A stretch of DNA of 5,649 nucleotides. Source: Allosediminivita sp964397775 (lineage in GTDB: Bacteria > Pseudomonadota > Alphaproteobacteria > Rhodobacterales > Rhodobacteraceae). The position numbers were made by a program, and so were the translations under genes. The stretch is taken from contig CAYNKL010000243.1 of the NCBI GenBank assembly GCA_964397775.1, positions 1 to 5,649 of the forward strand, given 5' to 3'. A model generated the notes under the pieces. It was not told the DNA's origin. It did not search any database and saw only the letters and a list, made by a program, of their open reading frames with translations. This document shows, one piece after another, positions 1-5,063 of the stretch (its first letter is position 1; every line of letters starts with the position of its first letter).

Positions 1-1268
1 AGGAAGGTGGCGAGGGTAGCCACCTCTTCGTCCGAAAGACGGTCGGCGAAGCCCGGCATGCGCAGAGCGTAGGGGCGCGTCTCGGTTGAGGGAAGAGCGC
101 CACCGTGGAGGATCATCGAGATGAGGCCGGTGGGCTCTCCCGCTTGGACGATCGAGCTTCCATCAAGCTCGGGAAAGACCTCGTCCGCGCCCTTGCCGTC
201 GACGAAATGGCAGGCCCCGCAATTGTCCAGGTAGAGCCGCGCGCCCTCGGGCATGTCCGGATCTGCAGACGCAAGGATCCGTTCGGTCTCGGTTGCCGGA
301 TCGTCGGAGAGGCGTTCGGCAAGGCCGCCCGACGGCCCTTCCTCCGCCTGCGCCGTATCGGCGCCATTCCCGTCAAGACGGACGAGATAGCGCGACATCG
401 CCGTCATGTCGTCTTCGCTGAAGTACTGCGTGCTGTCCTCGACCACCAAGGCCATCTCACCGTTAATCGCGGCGTGGGCGTTGCGCCCGGTGCCGAGGAT
501 CTGCGCCACCTCTTCGGCGGTCCAGCCGGCGATGGCGCTGTCCTCTCCGCGGAGGGCGGGCGCGGTCCAGCCCGCGATGACGCCACCGGTCAGGAAACCG
601 GCATCATCGGCGGTGTAGCCGTCCTGCACGAAGAGGGTGTTGCGCGGGCTGTGGCAGGCGCCGCAATGACCCGGACCTTCGACAAGATACGCTCCGCGTT
701 CGATCTGGTCGTCCGAGGCTGCGCCCGAGGCAAAGCCGACGTCGGGCATCGCAACCCATTTCCACGCCCGCAGGCCCCAGCGTTGGTCGAAGGGGAAGGG
801 CAGGTCGTTTGCGGGCACATCGTTGCGCACCGGCTCGAGGACTTCGATGAAGTAGTGGTGCAGCCCGGCAATGTCGGTTTCGGTCAGCCCGCGGTAGTTT
901 GTGTAGGGCATCGCTGGATAGAGATGGTGCCCCTCGTCGTCGAGCCCGTCAATCAGCGCGCCCCGGAACTCGGCCAGGGTCCAGCCGCCGATGCCGGTTT
1001 CGGAGTCCGGGGTGATGTTGGCCGAGTAGATGGTGCCTACCGGACTTTCGATGGGCCGCCCACCCGCGAAGGGCTCGCCGCCCTCGGCGGTATGGCAGGC
1101 CGCGCAATCGGCGAGGCGCATCGCGTATTCGCCATGTTCCGCCGGTTCCGGAGCGCTGGCGGCCACCTGCTGCGGAGCGCTGCGCGACACCGGCCAGAAA
1201 ATGAACGCCAGAAGGGCGACGACGCCGACGATCACCAGCGCGCCGAGGATGCGAAGGAAGGTCTTCAT
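1..1268 (-). CDS. Triheme cytochrome c subunit of a GMC-type dehydrogenase (3' end cut by window edge)
   Basis: Membrane-linked electron acceptor for the flavin subunit encoded just upstream; it should hand electrons to quinone or to another respiratory carrier. I translated the minus strand from the ATG at 1268, and the frame stays open for 422 codons to the window edge. There are three CxxCH heme sites: CAACH at residues 55-59, CGACH at 202-206 and CGACH at 350-354. Likely axial methionines are M120 (YPAMPY), M272 and M404 (RMPGF). Residues 5-25 are hydrophobic and act as a signal or membrane anchor; no clear cleavage site is visible. The last visible residues (LSDEEVATLATF) look like the closing helix of the third cytochrome domain, so little seems to be missing. 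The start has a GAGGAG Shine-Dalgarno and lies 12 bases after the GMC stop codon. Three hemes match the cytochrome subunits of gluconate, sorbitol and FAD-glucose dehydrogenases. Confidence 0.93.
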   Translation of the reverse strand, partial: MKTFLRILGALVIVGVVALLAFIFWPVSRSAPQQVAASAPEPAEHGEYAMRLADCAACHTAEGGEPFAGGRPIESPVGTIYSANITPDSETGIGGWTLAEFRGALIDGLDDEGHHLYPAMPYTNYRGLTETDIAGLHHYFIEVLEPVRNDVPANDLPFPFDQRWGLRAWKWVAMPDVGFASGAASDDQIERGAYLVEGPGHCGACHSPRNTLFVQDGYTADDAGFLTGGVIAGWTAPALRGEDSAIAGWTAEEVAQILGTGRNAHAAINGEMALVVEDSTQYFSEDDMTAMSRYLVRLDGNGADTAQAEEGPSGGLAERLSDDPATETERILASADPDMPEGARLYLDNCGACHFVDGKGADEVFPELDGSSIVQAGEPTGLISMILHGGALPSTETRPYALRMPGFADRLSDEEVATLATF

Positions 1269-1280
1269 GGTGTCATCTCC

Positions 1281-3050
1281 TCAGACCAGGGGCCCTGGGT
1301 TCGGCAGGTATTGGTTCACGATGGCGTCGGTCGTCCAGTAGGCCAGCGCCCCTACCGCGCCGGTCGGGTTGTATTGGATGTTCTGCGGGAAGGAGGACGC
1401 GCCAAGCACGAAGACGTTGTGCTGACCCCACGCCTGCTGGAAGCGGTTGATCGACGAGGTCTGCGGGTTCTCGCCCATGATCGCGCCGCCGACGTTGTGG
1501 GTCGTCTGGTAGGGGCGCACGTCGTAGGTGGCACCGTCTTCCTTGTAGCTCGACTGCCAGCTGTCGGGCTCCATGGCCTCGACGATCTCCTCGATGCGCT
1601 GACGCATGAACTGGGTCATGCGGATGTCGTTGTCCTTCCAATCGAAGGTCAGGCGCAGCAGGGGGCGGCCATGCGGGTCGGTATAGGTCGGGTCGAGATC
1701 GAGATAGCAATCCCGGTACGACATGTTCGACCCGTGCGAACCGAGTGACGTCGAATGGCCGTAGTGTTCGCCAACGGCCTGCTTCCAGCCCGAGCCCCAG
1801 TTCGGCGTGCCCTCGGGCACCGCGATCCCGCGAATGGGCTGGCCGTTGGAATGGCCGCAGGTCATATAGCTGCCGCCGATGAAGCCTTCTGCGGCGTAGT
1901 CGATCTGTTCCATGCCGAAATCGTTGATCGACATGCCAGACGAGCCCGCCGCCACGAAGGGATTGAACTGGCGGTCGTTGAAGAACATCGTCGTGCCGCC
2001 GTTCATCTGGTAGCTGTAGTTCTTGCCCGTCGTGCCGGTACCGGTCTGCGGGTTGTAGGGTTCGCCGATCCCCGACAGCAGCATCAGGTGGACGTTGTGG
2101 ATCGAGTAGGCGGCGAGGATCACGATATCGGCGGGCTGGGTCACCTCTTCCTCGGCCTCGGCATCCCAGTAGGTGACGCCGGTCGCGGTCTGCCCGTCCT
2201 CGGCCAGGTTGACGCGCAGCACCTCAGAATTCACCCGGTAGTTGAAGTTCTCATAGCGCTTCAGCGCATCCAAAACGCAGGTCTGCGGCGAGGATTTCGA
2301 ATAGTTCAGGCAGCCGTAGCGCGCGCAGAACCCGCAGTAATTGCATGGTCCCAGCTGCATTCCGTATTCGTTCACATGCGGGGCCGAGGCATTGGCCGCT
2401 GGACGCGGGAAGGGGTGATAGCCCATCTGCCGCGCCACGCCGGCGAAATGCAGACTGTCGGGTTGCTGGGCCAGCGGCGGCAGCGGGTAGTCGCGCGAGC
2501 GGTTCGGATCAAATGGGTTGCCGCCCTCGATCGTCTCGCCGTTCACCACGCCGGCCTGACCGGAGATCCCGGCCATGTATTCGAACCGGTCGTAGTAGGG
2601 CTCCAGCTCCTCGGCGGTGACGCCCCAGTCCTGAATGGTCATGTCATCGGGGATGGCATCGGCGCCGAAGGTTTCCTCGACATAGGAGCGCAGGCGGTAT
2701 TCCTGCGCCTGTGGGCGCCAGGTCTGTCCGTTCCAGTGGATGCCCGCGCCGCCCACGCCATCGCCGGGCAGGAAGGAGCCGAGCCGCCGGTAGGGCATGG
2801 CCTCTTCATCCAGGCTGCGGCGGATGGTCAGCGTGGATTTCTTGGGACGCTGCATATAGCCGTAACGGATGCCGAAGCGCAGCTCGTCGATGACATCTGG
2901 ATATTTGAAGTCGGGCACGGTGGATCGGTCCGGCCCGCGTTCCAGCGCGAGGATGTCGAGGCCTTCCTTGGCCAGCTCGATCCCGGCGATGGCACCGGTC
3001 CAGCCGAGGCCGACAATGACCACGTCGCGTTTCATGTCGGTTCTTGCCAT
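1281..3050 (-). CDS. GMC-family FAD-dependent dehydrogenase, catalytic subunit
   Basis: Flavoprotein of 589 residues that should oxidise an alcohol or hemiacetal group of a sugar, sugar acid or polyol in the periplasm. The N-terminus has the FAD-binding GLGWTG (residues 14-19) and the ribose-binding acidic residue in LERG (E37). GVGGAGIHWNG (98-108) is the GMC flavin loop. The C-terminus has the expected active-site pair, H518 in THNVGG and N561 in YNPTGA, and the GENPQTSS stretch typical of the family. Cysteines C236, C239, C242 and C247 form a CX2CX2CX4C cluster, as expected for gluconate or FAD-glucose dehydrogenase alpha subunits with an Fe-S centre. There is no signal peptide of its own. 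The start at 3050 has AAAGGG eight bases upstream; Met6 is a weaker alternative. It begins 3 bases after the subunit 3 stop, so translation is probably coupled. The substrate is unknown: gluconate, glucose, sorbitol and others are possible. Confidence 0.95.
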   Translation of the reverse strand: MARTDMKRDVVIVGLGWTGAIAGIELAKEGLDILALERGPDRSTVPDFKYPDVIDELRFGIRYGYMQRPKKSTLTIRRSLDEEAMPYRRLGSFLPGDGVGGAGIHWNGQTWRPQAQEYRLRSYVEETFGADAIPDDMTIQDWGVTAEELEPYYDRFEYMAGISGQAGVVNGETIEGGNPFDPNRSRDYPLPPLAQQPDSLHFAGVARQMGYHPFPRPAANASAPHVNEYGMQLGPCNYCGFCARYGCLNYSKSSPQTCVLDALKRYENFNYRVNSEVLRVNLAEDGQTATGVTYWDAEAEEEVTQPADIVILAAYSIHNVHLMLLSGIGEPYNPQTGTGTTGKNYSYQMNGGTTMFFNDRQFNPFVAAGSSGMSINDFGMEQIDYAAEGFIGGSYMTCGHSNGQPIRGIAVPEGTPNWGSGWKQAVGEHYGHSTSLGSHGSNMSYRDCYLDLDPTYTDPHGRPLLRLTFDWKDNDIRMTQFMRQRIEEIVEAMEPDSWQSSYKEDGATYDVRPYQTTHNVGGAIMGENPQTSSINRFQQAWGQHNVFVLGASSFPQNIQYNPTGAVGALAYWTTDAIVNQYLPNPGPLV

Positions 3051-3053
3051 GGC

Positions 3054-3803
3054 TTATGCCCTTTCGCCGGAGATGGAAACCGGGCCGAGCGGGTAGTCTT
3101 CCTCGCGTCCGACCCATTCGGCATAGCTGCCCCGCGCACCGGGGAAGCCGATGTAGCTCCAGGCGGCCATGCCCGCGTTGCCGCCGTACATCGGGTCGGC
3201 GAAATACCCTTCCTTGGTGTTCTGCACGAGCAGCGAGAAAAACTCCTTGAGCTCGGGCGTGAGGCCGAAAGCGGTGCTGCCGTCCGTGTTCGGCGCTACG
3301 CCGCCGGCGTCCTCGGCCATGTCGGGGGTGTTGCCGCTGGTCGAGGGGCCTTCTTCGAGGGCGCTCAGCACCTCGTCCTGCTGGGTGGGGTCGAGATCGG
3401 CAAAGACGCTGCCATAGTCATCGGTGCAGGCGGCGTCGATGCGCTCGATGGCGCCACGGTAGATCTCGGCGGGGGTCAGCGGGCTTTGCGGACCCAGCGT
3501 GTCGGGGGCATCCGGTTTGAACGGGCCTTCCATGTAGAGGTCGGCGGCATTGCCAAAATCCCCAGCCAGCTGCAGATCGATGAAGACCGGTACCCGCGTA
3601 TCGATCGCGCCGGGGCCGTCACCGTCCGAAGGGATGATCCGCGCCGTAGCGGCCATGACGAAGGCCCATTCAGCCGCGCTCAGGTACTCTGGGGTGTACT
3701 CGTCCAGCGGCGGCGCGTCTTGCGCTCGGGCGAGTGCCGATGCTGCGGCAGTGCCGCCGAGAAAGCCCCGGCGCGTGGTGTTCAGATAGGTTGGATGGCT
3801 CAT
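3054..3803 (-). CDS. Gluconate 2-dehydrogenase subunit 3 family protein, Tat-exported
   Basis: Small (gamma) subunit of the dehydrogenase complex, 249 residues. In this family it assists export and maturation of the flavin subunit, which lacks a signal of its own. The N-terminus carries a twin-arginine motif, TTRRGFLGG (residues 9-17), followed by an alanine-rich hydrophobic stretch and a likely cleavage near residues 25-28. The C-terminal block EFFSLLVQNTKEGYF, DPMYGGN and W..IGFPG (about 187-223) is the hallmark of the family. I chose the ATG at 3803 because GGGAGAGG lies eight bases upstream (3812-3819) and because it puts the Tat motif near the N-terminus. A GTG at 3836 in the same frame would add 11 residues but has no comparable ribosome site. 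First gene of the three-gene operon. Confidence 0.93.
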   Translation of the reverse strand: MSHPTYLNTTRRGFLGGTAAASALARAQDAPPLDEYTPEYLSAAEWAFVMAATARIIPSDGDGPGAIDTRVPVFIDLQLAGDFGNAADLYMEGPFKPDAPDTLGPQSPLTPAEIYRGAIERIDAACTDDYGSVFADLDPTQQDEVLSALEEGPSTSGNTPDMAEDAGGVAPNTDGSTAFGLTPELKEFFSLLVQNTKEGYFADPMYGGNAGMAAWSYIGFPGARGSYAEWVGREEDYPLGPVSISGERA

Positions 3804-3843
3804 CGCGTCTGCCTCTCCCAAGGGGTTGGCAAGCACGGCGCGA

Positions 3844-3858
3844 GGGGTGCGTCACCCC
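3844..3858 (-). other. Short hairpin in the dehydrogenase operon leader
   Basis: Perfect 6-base arms GGGGTG and CACCCC separated by 3 bases, lying 41 bases before the subunit 3 start codon. No T-run follows on the minus strand, so this is not a standard terminator. It could affect mRNA stability or be chance in GC-rich DNA. Confidence 0.35.
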
Positions 3859-3864
3859 GGGGCC

Positions 3865-3896
3865 GGCACTTGCAAGCGAATGCTCTCTTGCGTGCC
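3865..3896 (-). other. Longer hairpin at the expected 5' end of the dehydrogenase mRNA
   Basis: Arms GGCAC..GCAAG and CTTGC.GTGCC pair over 10 bases, with a 2-base bulge (TT on the plus strand) and a 10-base loop. It begins close to the transcription start expected from the promoter candidate at 3902-3929, so it would sit at the very 5' end of the message. Protection of the mRNA end is one possible role; this is inferred from position only. Confidence 0.35.
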
Positions 3897-3901
3897 CTTT
3901 G

Positions 3902-3929
3902 ATCCTAGGGTGGTGATATTGGTTATCAA
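3902..3929 (-). promoter_or_regulatory. Candidate sigma70-type promoter for the dehydrogenase operon
   Basis: Reading the minus strand, TTGATA (-35, 5 of 6 to consensus, 3924-3929) is followed after 16 bases by TAGGAT (-10, 4 of 6, 3902-3907). It lies in the only AT-rich patch of the neighbourhood, just past the stop codon of the small coiled-coil gene and about 100 bases before the subunit 3 start. No terminator separates it from the upstream small genes, so readthrough from those is also possible. Confidence 0.45.
3914..3928. promoter_or_regulatory. Candidate operator: perfect inverted repeat over the -35 box
   Basis: TGATA and TATCA form a perfect inverted repeat with a 5-base centre (TTGGT). 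One arm overlaps the candidate -35 box of the dehydrogenase promoter, a position suited to repressor binding. I do not recognise the regulator, and none is encoded in the window. Confidence 0.35.
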
Positions 3930-3935
3930 ATATAT

Positions 3936-4241
3936 TTAAGGTTGCGAACCTGTTGCCTGGCCCGAGACGGGCAGGCTGGCTTGGTCTTGCGGGCCATGCC
4001 GGTCGACAAGCGCACGGATTTCCCGGAATTCATCGGCGATTCCAAGAGGCAGAGCGGTCACCTCGGAGGGCATCGCCGCAGGGTCTTCCTGCCCGCCCCT
4101 CAGGATCTCGCGATCTTCGATCCAAGCGGTCAGTGCGTCCTTATCCGCCGGGCCGAGCAACTCCACGAGCCGGGCGAGCAGCTTGCGTTGGGCAATCAGG
4201 CGGGCCTCGATGGTAATTAAGCGTGTCTCAATATCCGGGAT
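3936..4241 (-). CDS. Small coiled-coil protein of unknown function, apparently with an ATC start
   Basis: Not a family I recognise. Read from the ATC at 4241 it is 101 residues. Residues 4-29 form an amphipathic, heptad-like helix (IETRL, IEARLIAQRKLLARLVELL). A second helical part follows (ADKDALTAWIEDREIL), then a probable helix near 68-81 (GIADEFREIRALVDRH) and a polar tail. The start is unusual. A consensus AGGAGG (4247-4252) lies five bases before ATC, inside the end of the proline-rich gene, and no ATG, GTG or TTG occurs in this frame between the upstream TGA and a GTG at 4166. Starting at that GTG (76 residues) would remove most of the coiled coil and has no good ribosome site. The gene overlaps the proline-rich gene by 14 bases, which implies co-transcription and coupled translation. 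No signal peptide, so probably cytoplasmic. Confidence 0.6.
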   Translation of the reverse strand: MPDIETRLITIEARLIAQRKLLARLVELLGPADKDALTAWIEDREILRGGQEDPAAMPSEVTALPLGIADEFREIRALVDRHGPQDQASLPVSGQATGSQP

Positions 4242-4488
4242 GGAAGCCTCCTGTCAGACCGGCCGTGGACCGGGGGGGAATGTCCGGATCGGGTGCATCT
4301 CCGGGACTGTCCGGCGGCAGCTCGGGATCGGGCTCCGGCGGTGCTTCCGGGGGGAGGTCCGGCTCGGGGGGCATCTCGCGCGGAGGTTCGCCCGGGATGT
4401 CGGTGCCGGGCGTGGGGGGCACTTCGGCGGGAGGCAGATCAGCCGGCGGCGTGGTCGGCGGTTCGGGAGGGGTTGCAGGGACTGTCAT
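4228..4488 (-). CDS. Proline-rich acidic small protein, probable general-stress gene
   Basis: Unknown function. It has 86 residues, 32 of them proline, with 16 acidic and only two arginines and no lysine or cysteine. Short units such as PPEP, PPAD, PPEPD and PPDSP recur from residue 7 to 72, so the chain should be extended and disordered. The tail (TAGLTGGFHPGY) is different and glycine/aromatic-rich. I call it real, despite low complexity, because the ATG at 4488 has a consensus AAAGGAGG (4493-4500) four bases upstream and a perfect EcfG-type promoter ends 23 bases upstream of the ATG. An in-frame TTG at 4518 is upstream but overlaps that promoter, so it is rejected as the start. No signal peptide or membrane segment. 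First gene of a two-gene unit with the overlapping coiled-coil gene. Confidence 0.7.
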   Translation of the reverse strand: MTVPATPPEPPTTPPADLPPAEVPPTPGTDIPGEPPREMPPEPDLPPEAPPEPDPELPPDSPGDAPDPDIPPRSTAGLTGGFHPGY

Positions 4489-4511
4489 GGGGCCTCCTTT
4501 CTGCAGGGTCC

Positions 4512-4536
4512 AACGCAAAGCCGTGGGGGCAGTTCC
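4512..4536 (-). promoter_or_regulatory. EcfG-type general stress promoter for the proline-rich gene
   Basis: On the minus strand GGAAC (4532-4536) is followed after exactly 16 bases by CGTT (4512-4515). This matches the consensus of the alphaproteobacterial general stress sigma factor EcfG (also called RpoE2 or SigT), GGAAC-N16/17-CGTT. Transcription would start near 4505, giving a leader of under 20 bases that is mostly the Shine-Dalgarno. This predicts induction of the two small minus-strand genes, and perhaps the dehydrogenase operon by readthrough, under osmotic, oxidative or starvation stress. Confidence 0.7.
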
Positions 4537-4556
4537 CGCAACCGCCGTCTTGCTTG

Positions 4557-4581
4557 GGAACGTCTGCCGATGCCGTTGGTT
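4557..4581 (+). promoter_or_regulatory. EcfG-like promoter for the BON-domain gene
   Basis: GGAAC (4557-4561), 16 bases, then GGTT (4578-4581). The -35 box is perfect and the -10 box differs from CGTT in its first base. It lies about 65 bases upstream of the BON start codon and 20 bases from the oppositely facing EcfG promoter. A CGTT at 4574-4577 is only 12 bases from the -35 box and so is wrongly spaced. Confidence 0.5.
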
Positions 4582-4646
4582 GATGCCCTGAGGCAGCAGT
4601 CTTGCGGCTGTGTGCCGGAACTGACCTGATCTTCACTGGAGGACCC

Positions 4647-4997
4647 ATGTCACAGACCGAGGAAAGTAAAGATCGCAAGGTGTTTTCAGAGCGTGCTGAG
4701 CCGGACCGCCCGGGCGGTTATCACGGGGTGCGGCAGCCCATGGAGCCTGACCCCGCCGTTTCAGTCCCCAGCGGCGAGCCCGCCAACGACAGCGCTTTGG
4801 CCCACGGCGTGGAACGCGCACTCGGGGCGGACGGCAGGCTCGAGAATGGGCAGATCGCGGTCCGTGTCTCCGGCGGTGTCGTAGAACTGGACGGGATGGT
4901 CGCGCTGGAATTCCAGCGGACGCTCGCTGCAGGCATCGCCCGTTCGGTGCCCGGCGTGCTCAGCGTTCAGAACCGTCTCGCCGTCGCCGAGCAATGA
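4647..4997 (+). CDS. BON-domain protein, probable stress gene
   Basis: A 116-residue protein with one BON domain at about 49-113: an N-terminal helix (LAHGVERAL), an acidic turn, strands around IAVRVSGGVVELDGMV, a helix (EFQRTLAAGIARSV) and the closing PGVLSVQNRLAV. BON domains are thought to bind phospholipid or other hydrophobic surfaces and are common in osmotic-stress proteins such as OsmY. Those are usually periplasmic with two domains; this one has a charged, low-complexity N-terminus (residues 1-48) with no signal peptide or lipobox, so a cytoplasmic location is more likely. The ATG at 4647 is chosen because GGAGG lies four bases upstream; an earlier in-frame start at 4602 lacks one. 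It is divergent from the proline-rich gene and convergent with the glucosidase gene. Confidence 0.85.
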   Translation: MSQTEESKDRKVFSERAEPDRPGGYHGVRQPMEPDPAVSVPSGEPANDSALAHGVERALGADGRLENGQIAVRVSGGVVELDGMVALEFQRTLAAGIARSVPGVLSVQNRLAVAEQ

Positions 4998-4998
4998 C

Positions 4999-5022
4999 GC
5001 CCGGCCGAACGGCGTCGCGGGC
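4999..5022 (+). terminator. Weak hairpin after the BON gene
   Basis: GCCCGGCCG pairs with CGGC and CGGGC across a 4-base bulge, starting 2 bases after the BON stop codon. No T-run follows, so it would be at best a weak or Rho-assisted end between the convergent genes. In such GC-rich sequence it may be chance. Confidence 0.25.
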
Positions 5023-5063
5023 CCGACCTGCATCGTTCTGCGGACCATCTGTCCATCTTCGGC

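Noticed and set aside
105..1748. Plus-strand open frame of 547 codons
   Set aside because: It lies opposite the triheme cytochrome and the end of the GMC gene, both of which have clear motifs and ribosome sites. It shows no family features and is explained by high GC content and codon bias on the other strand.
3803..3836. Earlier GTG start for subunit 3 at 3836
   Set aside because: There is no good Shine-Dalgarno in front of it, whereas the ATG at 3803 has GGGAGAGG at a proper distance and a normal Tat signal length.
1755..3902. Plus-strand open frame of 715 codons
   Set aside because: It is antisense to the GMC and subunit 3 genes, with His/Arg/Val/Gly-rich composition typical of GC-rich shadows and no recognisable domain.
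4260..4460. Repetitive G-rich stretch considered as a repeat array or CRISPR-like element
   Set aside because: The units are irregular and in phase with codons for Pro-Pro-Glu/Asp repeats, so the repetition is explained by the protein it encodes.
4183..4629. Plus-strand Gly/Arg/Ser-rich open frames
   Set aside because: They are complements of the proline-rich gene: CCN proline codons read as GGN glycine on the other strand. They lack the ribosome site and promoter that the minus-strand gene has.
4617..4641. Third GGAAC box on the plus strand before the BON gene
   Set aside because: No CGTT or similar box lies 16-17 bases downstream; that position is occupied by the Shine-Dalgarno of the BON gene.
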